Of a stretch of DNA of 64,000 nt, positions 43,895-51,271 are shown one piece after another (within the stretch, counting starts at the first letter, position 1; the number at the start of each line of letters is the position of its first letter). The position numbers and the translations under genes were made by a program. The notes beneath the pieces are model-generated. The model was not told where the DNA came from and made no database searches. It saw only the letters and a program-made list of their open reading frames with translations. The stretch is from Listeria kieliensis (lineage in GTDB: Bacteria; Bacillota; Bacilli; Lactobacillales; Listeriaceae), in contig NZ_LARY01000001.1 of NCBI RefSeq assembly GCF_003369925.1, positions 1 to 64,000 of the forward strand, read 5' to 3'.

Positions 43895-44038
43895 AAACGG
43901 ATGGATCACACTTCCCCCATTTTGCGGGACTTCAAATTCACGGGGAGGACTAGCGAAATTTGAAAAGCGCACGTAAAACCGCTATGATGAAAGTATGGAT
44001 TAGGAAAAGAAATATTTTGGAAACGGAGGACGAATGAT

Positions 44039-44425
44039 TTGGAATTTAGAGCAAATCAAATCAATGTGGAACAATTTAACTTTGAAACGCTTCAAGCGCC
44101 ACATGAAAATGCAGAAAATAGCATTCAAGTTCAATTAAATGAAGTAGAACCAACAGGGGACGACAAGTCGATTTTAGATGAAGGTAAAATTTTCAAGGTA
44201 GACATGCCGTTTTCACTTGTACTAGATCGCTTTAAAATTAATGGTCATATTAGCCGCATCGTTCAAGTGGTCGACTTTTTTGGTGCAGCAGAAGAACTTG
44301 GCGCTGAGCGGGCAGAAGAAATGTCGAAACCGCTGATTAGCTATATTAAGCGTTTGACTTATGAAGTAACTGAGATCGCCTTTGATGAGCCCGGTTACGA
44401 GCTTGATTTCGAAAGTCATTTATAA
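44039..44425 (+). CDS. DUF1149 family protein
   Basis: 128 residues, soluble, beta-rich, with the pattern of DUF1149 (SecB-like fold) proteins of Bacilli: FKVDMPFSLVLDRFKINGHI and ISRIVQVVDFFGAAEEL, then LISYIKRLTYEVTEIAFDEPG. Start TTG 44039 follows ggaggacgaa; the nearby ATG is in another frame that stops early. The function is unknown; a chaperone-like or protein-handling role has been suggested for the fold. Confidence 0.82.
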   Translation: MEFRANQINVEQFNFETLQAPHENAENSIQVQLNEVEPTGDDKSILDEGKIFKVDMPFSLVLDRFKINGHISRIVQVVDFFGAAEELGAERAEEMSKPLISYIKRLTYEVTEIAFDEPGYELDFESHL

Positions 44426-44430
44426 GCAGA

Positions 44431-44462
44431 AAAGTATCGTTTTTGAAACGGTACTTTTTTTG
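44431..44462 (+). terminator. terminator
   Basis: Stem aaagtatcgttt/aaacggtacttt with one G-U pair and a T-run. Confidence 0.82.
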
Positions 44463-44522
44463 TGATTGAATCTTGGCGTGATTTTCGCTATGATGAAGGA
44501 AAGAGGAATGGAGGGACGAGTT

Positions 44523-44759
44523 ATGACAAGAAATGACGAAGAACCAAAAATGTTTGATAAAGAAAAAGTCAAAGAAGTTTCTGAAAAAATAGAAGAAAAA
44601 GCAGGGGACGCGGCAGGAAAAGCGGGGGAAGTCCTCGGCGATACTGCGAAACTGGCCTTCTATGGTTCGCTTGAAGCAGCCAAAGTGATCGGAAAAACGG
44701 GCGGTGCCTTCTTTAAAGGTCTAAAACGCGGGTTTGAAGGAAATCAAGAAAAAGAATAA
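44523..44759 (+). CDS. small charged, alanine/glycine-rich protein
   Basis: 78 residues from ATG 44523 (RBS ggagggacg; a longer frame to 44466 has no good RBS). The first half is a Lys/Glu-rich amphipathic helix (KVKEVSEKIEEKAGDAAGKA), the second a weakly hydrophobic helix (LGDTAKLAFYGSLEAAKVIG). This resembles general stress or surface-binding helical proteins, but no family can be named. It is 53 bases before the ZIP gene and may share its transcript. Confidence 0.6.
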   Translation: MTRNDEEPKMFDKEKVKEVSEKIEEKAGDAAGKAGEVLGDTAKLAFYGSLEAAKVIGKTGGAFFKGLKRGFEGNQEKE

Positions 44760-44812
44760 AGGATAGAGCTAGTCAATTTTGAATTGCAAATTGTTCAGAG
44801 GGGTTGCTTTTT

Positions 44813-45622
44813 TTGTTAGAATATTTTTCGAATTTGAATCCAGTCTTGTTGGCTTTACTGGCCGGACTGTTCACTTGGGGCTGCACGGCTTTAGGCGCAG
44901 CTCTTGTTTTCTTTTTTAAAGACTTAAATCAAAAATGGACCAATGTGATGTTGGGCTTTGCGGCGGGCGTTATGATTGCGGCGAGTTTTTGGTCACTATT
45001 GAGTCCAGCAATTGAGCGGAGCGAAGGAATGGGTTTCTTTTCATTTGTTCCTGCGCTTGTCGGGTTTACGCTGGGCGGCGTATTTTTACGCCTGATAGAC
45101 CGACTAATTCCCCATCTCCATCTCGGGTTTCCTGAAAAAGATAAAGAAGGACCAAAGACCAAACTGCATAAGAGTATTCTCCTTGTCCTTTCGATTACGA
45201 TCCATAATATTCCAGAAGGTGCAGCCGTTGGGGTTGCCTTTGGTGCTGTTCTTGTTGGCGATACGGAGACCTTCATAACCGCTGCTGTGCTAGCGCTTGG
45301 AATCGGCATTCAAAATTTCCCTGAAGGTGCGGCTGTTTCGATTCCGCTTCGCGGGGAAGGGCTTAGTCGAGCAAAAAGTTTTTGGTACGGTCAGCTGTCG
45401 GCGATTGTGGAGCCAATTTTTGCGGTCATTGGCGCACTTCTTGTTGTATTTGTCACGCCGATTTTACCATATGCACTAGCTTTTGCTGCTGGGGCAATGA
45501 TTTTCGTTGTGGTGGAAGAACTTATTCCTGAGTCACAAGTGGAAGGTTCAACGGATCTCGCGACAGCTGCTACGATGGCTGGTTTTGCAGTTATGATGGT
45601 GCTCGATGTAGCACTTGGTTAA
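44813..45622 (+). CDS. ZIP-family metal transporter
   Basis: 269 residues, eight helices. The ZIP histidine-containing helices are clear: [19 protein letters not shown] in helix 4 and [17 protein letters not shown] in helix 5, with the metal-site residues H-N-x-P-E and Q-N-x-P-E. The cytosolic loop has histidines (LIPHLHLGF). It imports zinc or another divalent ion. TTG 44813 is chosen because gagggg lies nine bases before it; TTG 44804 touches the RBS. It precedes pgdA, as in L. monocytogenes. Confidence 0.9.
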   Translation: MLEYFSNLNPVLLALLAGLFTWGCTALGAALVFFFKDLNQKWTNVMLGFAAGVMIAASFWSLLSPAIERSEGMGFFSFVPALVGFTLGGVFLRLIDRLIPHLHLGFPEKDKEGPKTKLHKSILLVLSITIHNIPEGAAVGVAFGAVLVGDTETFITAAVLALGIGIQNFPEGAAVSIPLRGEGLSRAKSFWYGQLSAIVEPIFAVIGALLVVFVTPILPYALAFAAGAMIFVVVEELIPESQVEGSTDLATAATMAGFAVMMVLDVALG

Positions 45623-45636
45623 AAAGTTCAAGATAG

Positions 45637-45669
45637 ACGCGGAAAAGCTGAGCTTTTTCGCGTTTTTTA
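45637..45669 (+). terminator. terminator after ZIP gene
   Basis: Stem acgcggaaaagc/gctttttcgcgt with one G-U pair, followed by a T-run. Confidence 0.85.
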
Positions 45670-45778
45670 TGAAATCAAATGGATCCGGATTAAATGTGCT
45701 TTATATACAATTCGTCAAATGTATAAAAATTCACGAATTAAATTACGAAAAATGGCTGGATTTTTGTTTGAAAGTCTG

Positions 45779-45784
45779 TATAAT
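45779..45784 (+). promoter_or_regulatory. pgdA -10 element
   Basis: Perfect TATAAT 46 bases before the pgdA start. The -35 (TGGATT region at 45757-45762) is weak. Confidence 0.5.
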
Positions 45785-45829
45785 ATGGGATGGGGTTGGG
45801 GAACTCATTTAGTCGAAGAGGTGTTATTC

Positions 45830-47212
45830 ATGAATCATAAGATACTTTGGTTGAGTCTTGCAACGCTCGTAGTTGTGGCGGGAGGTATATTTGGCTTTTT
45901 TGCTTATCAGAATCATAAACTTGAGAAAGCACGTGAAAAAGTCACGAGAGAAGTTGAACGGGAGATGGATCAAAAAATTGGTCGGGGAAATTTTCATAAA
46001 GTTGAACAAGCAAATAAGCAAAATTCAGATACCATGATGTTTATCCCGGTTTTGAAAGACAAATCGGACAATCAAGCTTTGAAACAGAAAATACTTGATG
46101 CGGCCAAAAAGGAACAAAATGACTCAAATAATTTAGTGTTTTTCACTTTTGATAGACAGAGAACTGGACATGGTGTGGAAGGCTATCGCTTGAAGAAAAT
46201 TAGATATGACCGAGCTGGTTTTGGTTACAAGCGAACTTCAGAAAGGCAATTCGATCAGCAACTTGTGGACGCGGATACGGGCAAGGTGCTTACGCTTGGC
46301 GAGGTGTTAAGCCCAGATCCGGATGCACTTCTTGAGCTTAAGCTTGCGATGCAGAAAGCCATTATCGCGCAGAAAAAATTATCACTCGAACAGATGGCAG
46401 AATTGGGAGAGGCGAAGTATCCAGAGCGACTTTCGGAAACGAGTATCAACCTTACGGATAAGGCGCTTACGCTACCGATTTCGATTCCAAATCATCCGGA
46501 GTTGAAGCATGTCGCTGTGCCGCTTTCTTATTTGGCAGGGCATGTGAAATCGAAATATTTAGCACCTGGAACTGAAGGGGAAAAACCACTAAGATCTGCA
46601 AATTCGGGGAAGAAAATTGCACTGACGTTTGATGATGGACCGAGCAGAAAAGTCACGCCGCGGGTTCTTGCTTTGCTTAAAAAATATCATGCGAAAGCGA
46701 CTTTTTTCGTGTTGGGTTCTGAGGTGGTTGAAAATCCGGGGCTTGTGAAGCAGGAACTGATGGCCGGACACGAGATCGGTAATCATTCGTGGAGTCATCC
46801 GCAACTGACGAAGCTTTCGAACGCTGAGGTTTCAGAGCAAGTTTTGAAGACGCAAATGGCTGTGTATGAACAAACGGGCTATTTTCCAGAGCTCATGAGG
46901 CCTCCTTATGGGGCGGTTCATCACGATACGGCGCTTGCTATTGGGCTGCCGCTTGCGCAGTGGACGGTCGATACGGAGGATTGGAAATATAAAAGTGGTC
47001 GCCTTGTCACGAATAAAGTGCTAAAAAGTGCGCGTGATGGGGGAATCATTTTGATGCATGATATCCACGAAACAACGGCGGATGGTCTTGAGGAGACGCT
47101 TAAGCAGCTGAAAAAGCAAGGCTACGAGTTTGTTACGGTTAGTGAGCTTTTGAATCAAAAATTAGAGATTGGTCATGAGTATTTTGATGCCACTCAGGAA
47201 AAAGCCGTGTGA
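45830..47212 (+). CDS. pgdA: peptidoglycan N-acetylglucosamine deacetylase PgdA
   Basis: 460 residues from ATG 45830 (agaggtg RBS; the frame is open further upstream). It has an N-terminal membrane anchor, a DUF3298/PdaC-like middle part (DADTGKVLTLGEVLSPDPDAL) and a C-terminal NodB deacetylase domain with ALTFDDGPSRKVTPR, GNHSWSHPQLTKLS, LMRPPYGAVHHD, QWTVDTEDWKYK and LMHDIHETT. Length and sequence match L. monocytogenes PgdA (466 residues), which deacetylates GlcNAc in the wall and confers lysozyme resistance and immune evasion. It is monocistronic. A second, smaller deacetylase with a sigV-like operon lies at 20530-21378. Confidence 0.95.
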   Translation: MNHKILWLSLATLVVVAGGIFGFFAYQNHKLEKAREKVTREVEREMDQKIGRGNFHKVEQANKQNSDTMMFIPVLKDKSDNQALKQKILDAAKKEQNDSNNLVFFTFDRQRTGHGVEGYRLKKIRYDRAGFGYKRTSERQFDQQLVDADTGKVLTLGEVLSPDPDALLELKLAMQKAIIAQKKLSLEQMAELGEAKYPERLSETSINLTDKALTLPISIPNHPELKHVAVPLSYLAGHVKSKYLAPGTEGEKPLRSANSGKKIALTFDDGPSRKVTPRVLALLKKYHAKATFFVLGSEVVENPGLVKQELMAGHEIGNHSWSHPQLTKLSNAEVSEQVLKTQMAVYEQTGYFPELMRPPYGAVHHDTALAIGLPLAQWTVDTEDWKYKSGRLVTNKVLKSARDGGIILMHDIHETTADGLEETLKQLKKQGYEFVTVSELLNQKLEIGHEYFDATQEKAV

Positions 47213-47227
47213 ATAATTATTATGGGA

Positions 47228-47260
47228 AGCAGAAACTTTTTGAGGTTTCTGCTTTTTTTG
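47228..47260 (+). terminator. pgdA terminator
   Basis: Stem agcagaaac/gtttctgct (47228-47236 and 47245-47253) with a T-run. Confidence 0.9.
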
Positions 47261-47320
47261 TATGTAAGCCTGTTGTGATACTGTTTGAGCAGGGGGATGT
47301 AAAAGAAAATAAAAATTACT

Positions 47321-47349
47321 TTGACAGATAGAGTAATACATGGTAAACT
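47321..47349 (+). promoter_or_regulatory. padR operon promoter
   Basis: Perfect TTGACA (47321-47326), 17-bp spacer and TAAACT (47344-47349). The spacer begins gatagagtaat, which recurs in the operator downstream. Confidence 0.7.
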
Positions 47350-47363
47350 TTTTTATGTTATCA

Positions 47364-47380
47364 ACTCTATCTGATAGAGT
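47364..47380. promoter_or_regulatory. PadR operator palindrome
   Basis: ACTCTAT-ctg-ATAGAGT, a perfect 7-bp dyad just after the -10. The half site ATAGAGTAAT occurs again in the promoter spacer at 47328-47337. Autoregulation by the PadR protein is the likely meaning. Confidence 0.7.
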
Positions 47381-47406
47381 AATGTGTGGAAGAGTAATTT
47401 GGGGAG

Positions 47407-47745
47407 GTGGTCAAAATCCGCAGTGATATCTTAAGAGGCCACGTGGATTCGATTATTTTGCGGATTCTTTCGGATGGTGATTCCTATGGATATGCGATTT
47501 CGAAGGAAATTAGCGATCGGACGAAAGAAAAATTTCAAATTAAGGAAGCGACGCTTTATGCGGTTTTTCAACGGCTCGAAAAAAAGGGCTTGATAAAAAG
47601 CTATTATGGAGATCGCAGCCATGGCGGTAAGCGAAAGTATTATTCGTTAACGCGGCGCGGGGAACTTTATTTGAATGAAATGATTGAAGAATGGCAAGAA
47701 ATTAAAGAAGTGATTAACGTCTTTTTGGAGGAGAGGGAAAATTGA
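47407..47745 (+). CDS. PadR-family transcriptional regulator
   Basis: 112 residues: winged helix of the short PadR type (DILRGHVDSIILRILSDGDSYGYAISKEI; EATLYAVFQRLEKKGLIKSYYG; GGKRKYYSLTRRGELYL) and a C-terminal helix for dimerisation. GTG 47407 is the first usable start codon, but the anti-SD match ggaggtg runs over it (47403-47409), so the real start may lie slightly downstream. It begins a three-gene operon with membrane proteins; its stop overlaps the next start. Autoregulation is indicated by the palindrome upstream. Confidence 0.9.
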   Translation: MVKIRSDILRGHVDSIILRILSDGDSYGYAISKEISDRTKEKFQIKEATLYAVFQRLEKKGLIKSYYGDRSHGGKRKYYSLTRRGELYLNEMIEEWQEIKEVINVFLEEREN

Positions 47746-48152
47746 GAAGAATATATGAATTTGTAGAAAAGTTATTTGATGATGTACCTGAGACGGAACG
47801 ATCTGAGCAAGTCAAAGAAGAAATTATGCAAGACATGGAAGAAAAGGTATATGACTTGATGCACGAAGGTAAATCCCAAGAAGATGCAATCAATAAGGTG
47901 ATTATTGAATTTGGTGATTTTGATGAAATTAAAGAGGAACTAAAAATTGGCGGAAGTAAGAAGCTAGGTTTTGCAAGGCTAAACTTAGGGTTTTCAATTT
48001 GGGGCAGTATCCTTATCATTGCTTTGATGGTCTTTATCAATTTTTACTATACACCTAAAGTGATTTGGTTCATTTATCCAACTTTTGCTGTTTTATGGTG
48101 GCCACTTGCTATGTTTTATTATTTAAATCGCAAAAAAGAGGAGCTGAAATAA
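47742..48152 (+). CDS. HAAS-domain membrane protein with one WPL unit
   Basis: 136 residues from TTG 47742, overlapping the padR stop. Residues 1-75 form a helical HAAS/DUF1700-like domain (VPETERSEQVKEEIMQDME; GKSQEDAINKVIIEFGD), the usual partner of PadR regulators. After a linker come two hydrophobic helices with VIWFIYPTFAVLWWPLAMF between them. This last motif recurs in multiple copies in the next gene. Function unknown; PadR-HAAS pairs control membrane or envelope genes. Confidence 0.8.
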   Translation: MRRIYEFVEKLFDDVPETERSEQVKEEIMQDMEEKVYDLMHEGKSQEDAINKVIIEFGDFDEIKEELKIGGSKKLGFARLNLGFSIWGSILIIALMVFINFYYTPKVIWFIYPTFAVLWWPLAMFYYLNRKKEELK

Positions 48153-48153
48153 T

Positions 48154-48942
48154 ATGGATAAAAGCACAAGAGGATTTTTAGCGTTTAGTGCATTTCTTGT
48201 CGCCATTTTTTTGATAGCCCTTAATTTTCTTGTTTTTCCTGGAGGAGATTGGTCTTTTTATACGGCTATTTTACTTTTAATCCCGACTCTATTCTTTTTG
48301 CTTAATGGCAGTCGTCATTTGAAATTGTTTTCTGTTTTATGCAGTGTGCTCATTTTAGTAGTGCTTACGATCACGAATTTAAGAGAAACACCAAATTATT
48401 TGTGGGTACTATATGCGATTCCAGCAGTTTTCACTTGGCCGCTTGTCACTTTAATGGGAGAACGGGCGGCATCATTTATTTATTCGACACTTGCGAGCTT
48501 GCTGCTTGTCCTTAGTTATATTTTGCTAAATGTTTATTTCGAACCGAGTTTTCCTTTCAGCATTTTCACAACGTTCGTGATCATGTGGTGGCCTCTTTCA
48601 GTCGGCATCAACTATTTCCCACGCGGCTTTTCAGTCGTTGCTACTATTTGGCTGATTTTGTTTTTCATTGTTGCCAATACGGTCACAACAGATGTGATTT
48701 GGTGGATTTATCCTGCGTTTGTTAGTTTGTTTTGGCCACTTTCGCTCTTGCTTGCACGGTATCTGCTGGCTTATTCGATTATTTCGACATTATTGTTTAG
48801 TATCTTTTTCATTGTTGTTAATGTGATTACTTCACACGAAACCATTTGGGCGATCTATCCTATTTTCGGAGTCTTATGGTGGCCACTTTCGATTTATTTC
48901 TTCGTGTACCGACGCAAACAAACAAAAGAAAAATTTAGTTAG
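48154..48942 (+). CDS. membrane protein made of tandem WPL repeats
   Basis: 262 residues, almost wholly hydrophobic. Four units end in WPL at residues 95-97, 146-148, 194-196 and 243-245, that is every 48-51 residues; the clearest read VIWWIYPAFVSLFWPLSLLL and TIWAIYPIFGVLWWPLSIYF. Each unit appears to be two helices with a conserved W-x-x-Y-P/x-F-x-x-x-W-P-L turn. The same unit occurs once in the preceding gene, two bases upstream. I know no function for it. It is co-transcribed with the padR and HAAS genes. Confidence 0.75.
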   Translation: MDKSTRGFLAFSAFLVAIFLIALNFLVFPGGDWSFYTAILLLIPTLFFLLNGSRHLKLFSVLCSVLILVVLTITNLRETPNYLWVLYAIPAVFTWPLVTLMGERAASFIYSTLASLLLVLSYILLNVYFEPSFPFSIFTTFVIMWWPLSVGINYFPRGFSVVATIWLILFFIVANTVTTDVIWWIYPAFVSLFWPLSLLLARYLLAYSIISTLLFSIFFIVVNVITSHETIWAIYPIFGVLWWPLSIYFFVYRRKQTKEKFS

Positions 48943-48967
48943 TTTTCCTCGATCTTTCATAAACAGA

Positions 48968-48976
48968 TGGTATAAT
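48968..48976 (+). promoter_or_regulatory. extended -10 promoter of the vanZ-like gene
   Basis: TGG followed by perfect TATAAT (48971-48976), 33 bases before the start codon. Confidence 0.65.
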
Positions 48977-49009
48977 AAAAAAATGAATCTGTTGAAAGCG
49001 AGAAATTAG

Positions 49010-49531
49010 ATGTTAAAAACGAAGAAATTTTGGATTATAGTAAGTTTTGCCTGTGTTTTATTGATTATGGGCACACTTTTGAAGTCTTCCTCGCAAACTT
49101 ATGATGAGCAATCACTTGTTCCGATGATGGACAAAGTTTTGGCAGGAAAGCCTTTTGAAGGAGCGTTGTCTCATGTCTCATTCATGTACGCTGGAGAAGA
49201 AGTGAGTATTTCGAACTTAGGTTACAGCAAATTTTTGGAATTCTTCATTCGAAAAGGCGCTCACTTTATGACGTATTTTGTTATGGGAGCGGGGCTATTT
49301 GCTGGCATCTATCTCTTAAAAGGTAGAAAACGTTTGGCATTTCTTGTTGCACTTCTCGTTCCACTTTTATTTGCGGCAAGTGATGAAATTCATCAGCATT
49401 TTACAGGTGGACGAACGCCGCTTGTACAGGACGTGATTTTAGATTTTTGCGGAGCGACAGTTGGAACTTTGATATGTTTTTGGCTATTTCGACACTTTAA
49501 AAAACGCAAAAATAACCGCCGAACAGCTTAG
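49010..49531 (+). CDS. VanZ-like membrane protein
   Basis: 173 residues with about four helices. The VanZ-like signature is visible: FIRKGAHFMTYFVMGAGLFA and FAASDEIHQHFTGGRTPLVQDVILDFCGATVG. VanZ of the vanA cluster gives low teicoplanin resistance, whereas chromosomal relatives have no settled role in the envelope. ATG 49010 has a weak RBS (gaaagcgag). Monocistronic. Confidence 0.88.
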   Translation: MLKTKKFWIIVSFACVLLIMGTLLKSSSQTYDEQSLVPMMDKVLAGKPFEGALSHVSFMYAGEEVSISNLGYSKFLEFFIRKGAHFMTYFVMGAGLFAGIYLLKGRKRLAFLVALLVPLLFAASDEIHQHFTGGRTPLVQDVILDFCGATVGTLICFWLFRHFKKRKNNRRTA

Positions 49532-49552
49532 AAAAACTCTAAGCTGTTTTTT
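49522..49552 (+). terminator. terminator after the vanZ-like gene
   Basis: Stem aacagcttaga/tctaagctgtt (49522-49532 and 49538-49548) with a T-run. The gene's stop codon lies inside the stem. Confidence 0.88.
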
Positions 49553-49580
49553 AATAGCAAGAAAGTAAGGGGGTTGGAAA

Positions 49581-49958
49581 ATGGAAATTTATTTACCAAA
49601 AAGTTGTGAAAATGCACCTCGGAAAAAAATCGTGGCTGACTTTACGATCGCTTTATTAAAACAAACAGAGGAAGCGATCAAGGAACACGCAGCTCCTAAT
49701 ATTCAGATTAAATATCTTCATGAAAAACGAACGATTGTGGGAATTGATGATGTACTTAATTATTTGCGAAAGAAAAGAACAAATGAAATCCGCCGAGTGG
49801 AAGTAGATCAAGTCTTGACACATGGGAAAGGATCGGCGATTAACGGGCAACTTTTTTTGGCGAACGAGCAAGTGGTCGATTTTTGTTATGTTTATTTATT
49901 CGCTAGTACTTTGAAAACAGCAAAGGTAAGAGAAATAAAATCGTATTGGCTAATATAA
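49581..49958 (+). CDS. NTF2/SnoaL-like small protein
   Basis: 125 residues, soluble. The arrangement (FTIALLKQTEEAIKEHAAPN, a helix-rich middle and the strand-rich end FCYVYLFASTLKTAKVREIK) suggests the NTF2-like cone fold, seen in small-molecule binding or isomerase-like proteins. No catalytic residues can be assigned. ATG with aagggggttgg RBS. It precedes the deacylase gene by about 120 bases and may share its transcript. Confidence 0.6.
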   Translation: MEIYLPKSCENAPRKKIVADFTIALLKQTEEAIKEHAAPNIQIKYLHEKRTIVGIDDVLNYLRKKRTNEIRRVEVDQVLTHGKGSAINGQLFLANEQVVDFCYVYLFASTLKTAKVREIKSYWLI

Positions 49959-50079
49959 AAAAGTTAGAAAAATTCGGCGGTTATTTCTTGCGCAAAGCAT
50001 TAAAAAATATACGGTAAATAGGTTTAGAAATGAGTGAGTGGGGAAGTAGAAAGGAGACTAAAAGAAAGAAGGTAATCAC

Positions 50080-51228
50080 ATGGAACAACAAGAAAGGTTG
50101 CAGATTCTAAAGGACATCATAAACATTGATTCAACGAATGGAAACGAAGAAGCAGTGGCCAACTATTTAGGGGAATTACTTTCAAGACACGGAATTGACT
50201 CGAAAAAAGTTCAGTACGCGGAAAAGCGCGCTAGCTTAGTCAGTGAAATTGGCGATGGCGGGAACCGAGTATTGGGACTTTCTGGTCACATGGACGTCGT
50301 GGATGCTGGGGATCCTGAAAAATGGACGTACCCACCTTTTGAAGCGACAGAAAAAGATGGAAAACTTTACGGACGTGGCTCAACAGACATGAAATCAGGA
50401 CTTGCGGCGATGGTGATCGCGATGATTGAACTGAAAGATGAAAAGAAAAATTTACCAGGAAAGGTAAAACTGTTAGCCACCGTCGGGGAAGAAGTTGGAG
50501 AGCTAGGAGCAGAACAGCTTACATCGGAAGGTTATGCGGATGATTTGGATGCCCTCGTCATTGGGGAACCAAGCGGTCCGCGGATTTGGTATGCCCACAA
50601 AGGCTCAATGAATTATACAGTCACTTCTTACGGCAAGAATGCACATAGTTCGATGCCAGAGTTTGGGGTCAATGCCATTGATAATTTAGCCTTGTTTTAC
50701 AACGAAGTAGAAAAATTTGTGGCTTCCGTTAAGGAAACGAATCCCTTACTTGGAAACTTTACGCACAATGCAACGGTGATTTCCGGCGGGAACCAAGTGA
50801 ATAGTATTCCTGAACTTGCGAAAATGCAAGGAAATATTCGGACGATACCTGAAGTAGATAATGACGAAATTAAAAATGTATTTGCGAAAATCGTGGATAA
50901 GTTAAATGCAGAAAAAAATGTGAAATTGGAACTTGTTTGGGATTACGATAAGCTTCCAGTCTTTAGTGATAAAGATTCGGATATTGCGAAAATTGGTCAA
51001 GCTGCATATGAAAAACAAGCAGGTCAAAAAATTGACTTAGTCACTTCACCCGGAACAACCGATGCGGCCGAGTTCATTAAAGCGAAAAAAGAGTTCCCAG
51101 TGATTATTTTCGGTCCTGGTGTCATTGAAACCGCGCATCAAATTGATGAATATGTAGCCATCGAAAATTATACGGATATGATTGAAGTCTACAAAGAAAT
51201 GATTATCCAATTTCTAGCTGAAAAATAA
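50080..51228 (+). CDS. M20-family ArgE/DapE deacylase
   Basis: 382-residue metallopeptidase-fold enzyme. The M20 zinc residues are clear: LSGHMDVVDAG, YGRGSTDMKSGLAAM and ATVGEEVGELGAE, with a late PGTTDAAEFIKAKKEFP and the final histidine in IETAHQIDEY. It is annotated in related genomes as succinyl-diaminopimelate desuccinylase, but residues do not settle between DapE and other acyl amino acid deacylases. ATG 50080 (aaggtaatcac upstream). It ends in a strong bidirectional terminator. Confidence 0.88.
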   Translation: MEQQERLQILKDIINIDSTNGNEEAVANYLGELLSRHGIDSKKVQYAEKRASLVSEIGDGGNRVLGLSGHMDVVDAGDPEKWTYPPFEATEKDGKLYGRGSTDMKSGLAAMVIAMIELKDEKKNLPGKVKLLATVGEEVGELGAEQLTSEGYADDLDALVIGEPSGPRIWYAHKGSMNYTVTSYGKNAHSSMPEFGVNAIDNLALFYNEVEKFVASVKETNPLLGNFTHNATVISGGNQVNSIPELAKMQGNIRTIPEVDNDEIKNVFAKIVDKLNAEKNVKLELVWDYDKLPVFSDKDSDIAKIGQAAYEKQAGQKIDLVTSPGTTDAAEFIKAKKEFPVIIFGPGVIETAHQIDEYVAIENYTDMIEVYKEMIIQFLAEK

Positions 51229-51231
51229 ACC

Positions 51232-51271
51232 AAAAGAAGCGTTCAAACGTGAGTTTGAACGCTTCTTTTTT
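51232..51271. terminator. bidirectional terminator
   Basis: Perfect 17-bp inverted repeat based on aagaagcgttcaaac and gtttgaacgcttctt with A- and T-runs, between the convergent deacylase and PBP genes. Confidence 0.93.

Noticed and set aside
43895-44038. Imperfect pairing between cttcccc and ggggagg after the phosphate transporter
   Set aside because: The loop is long and no T-run follows, so it is not called a terminator.
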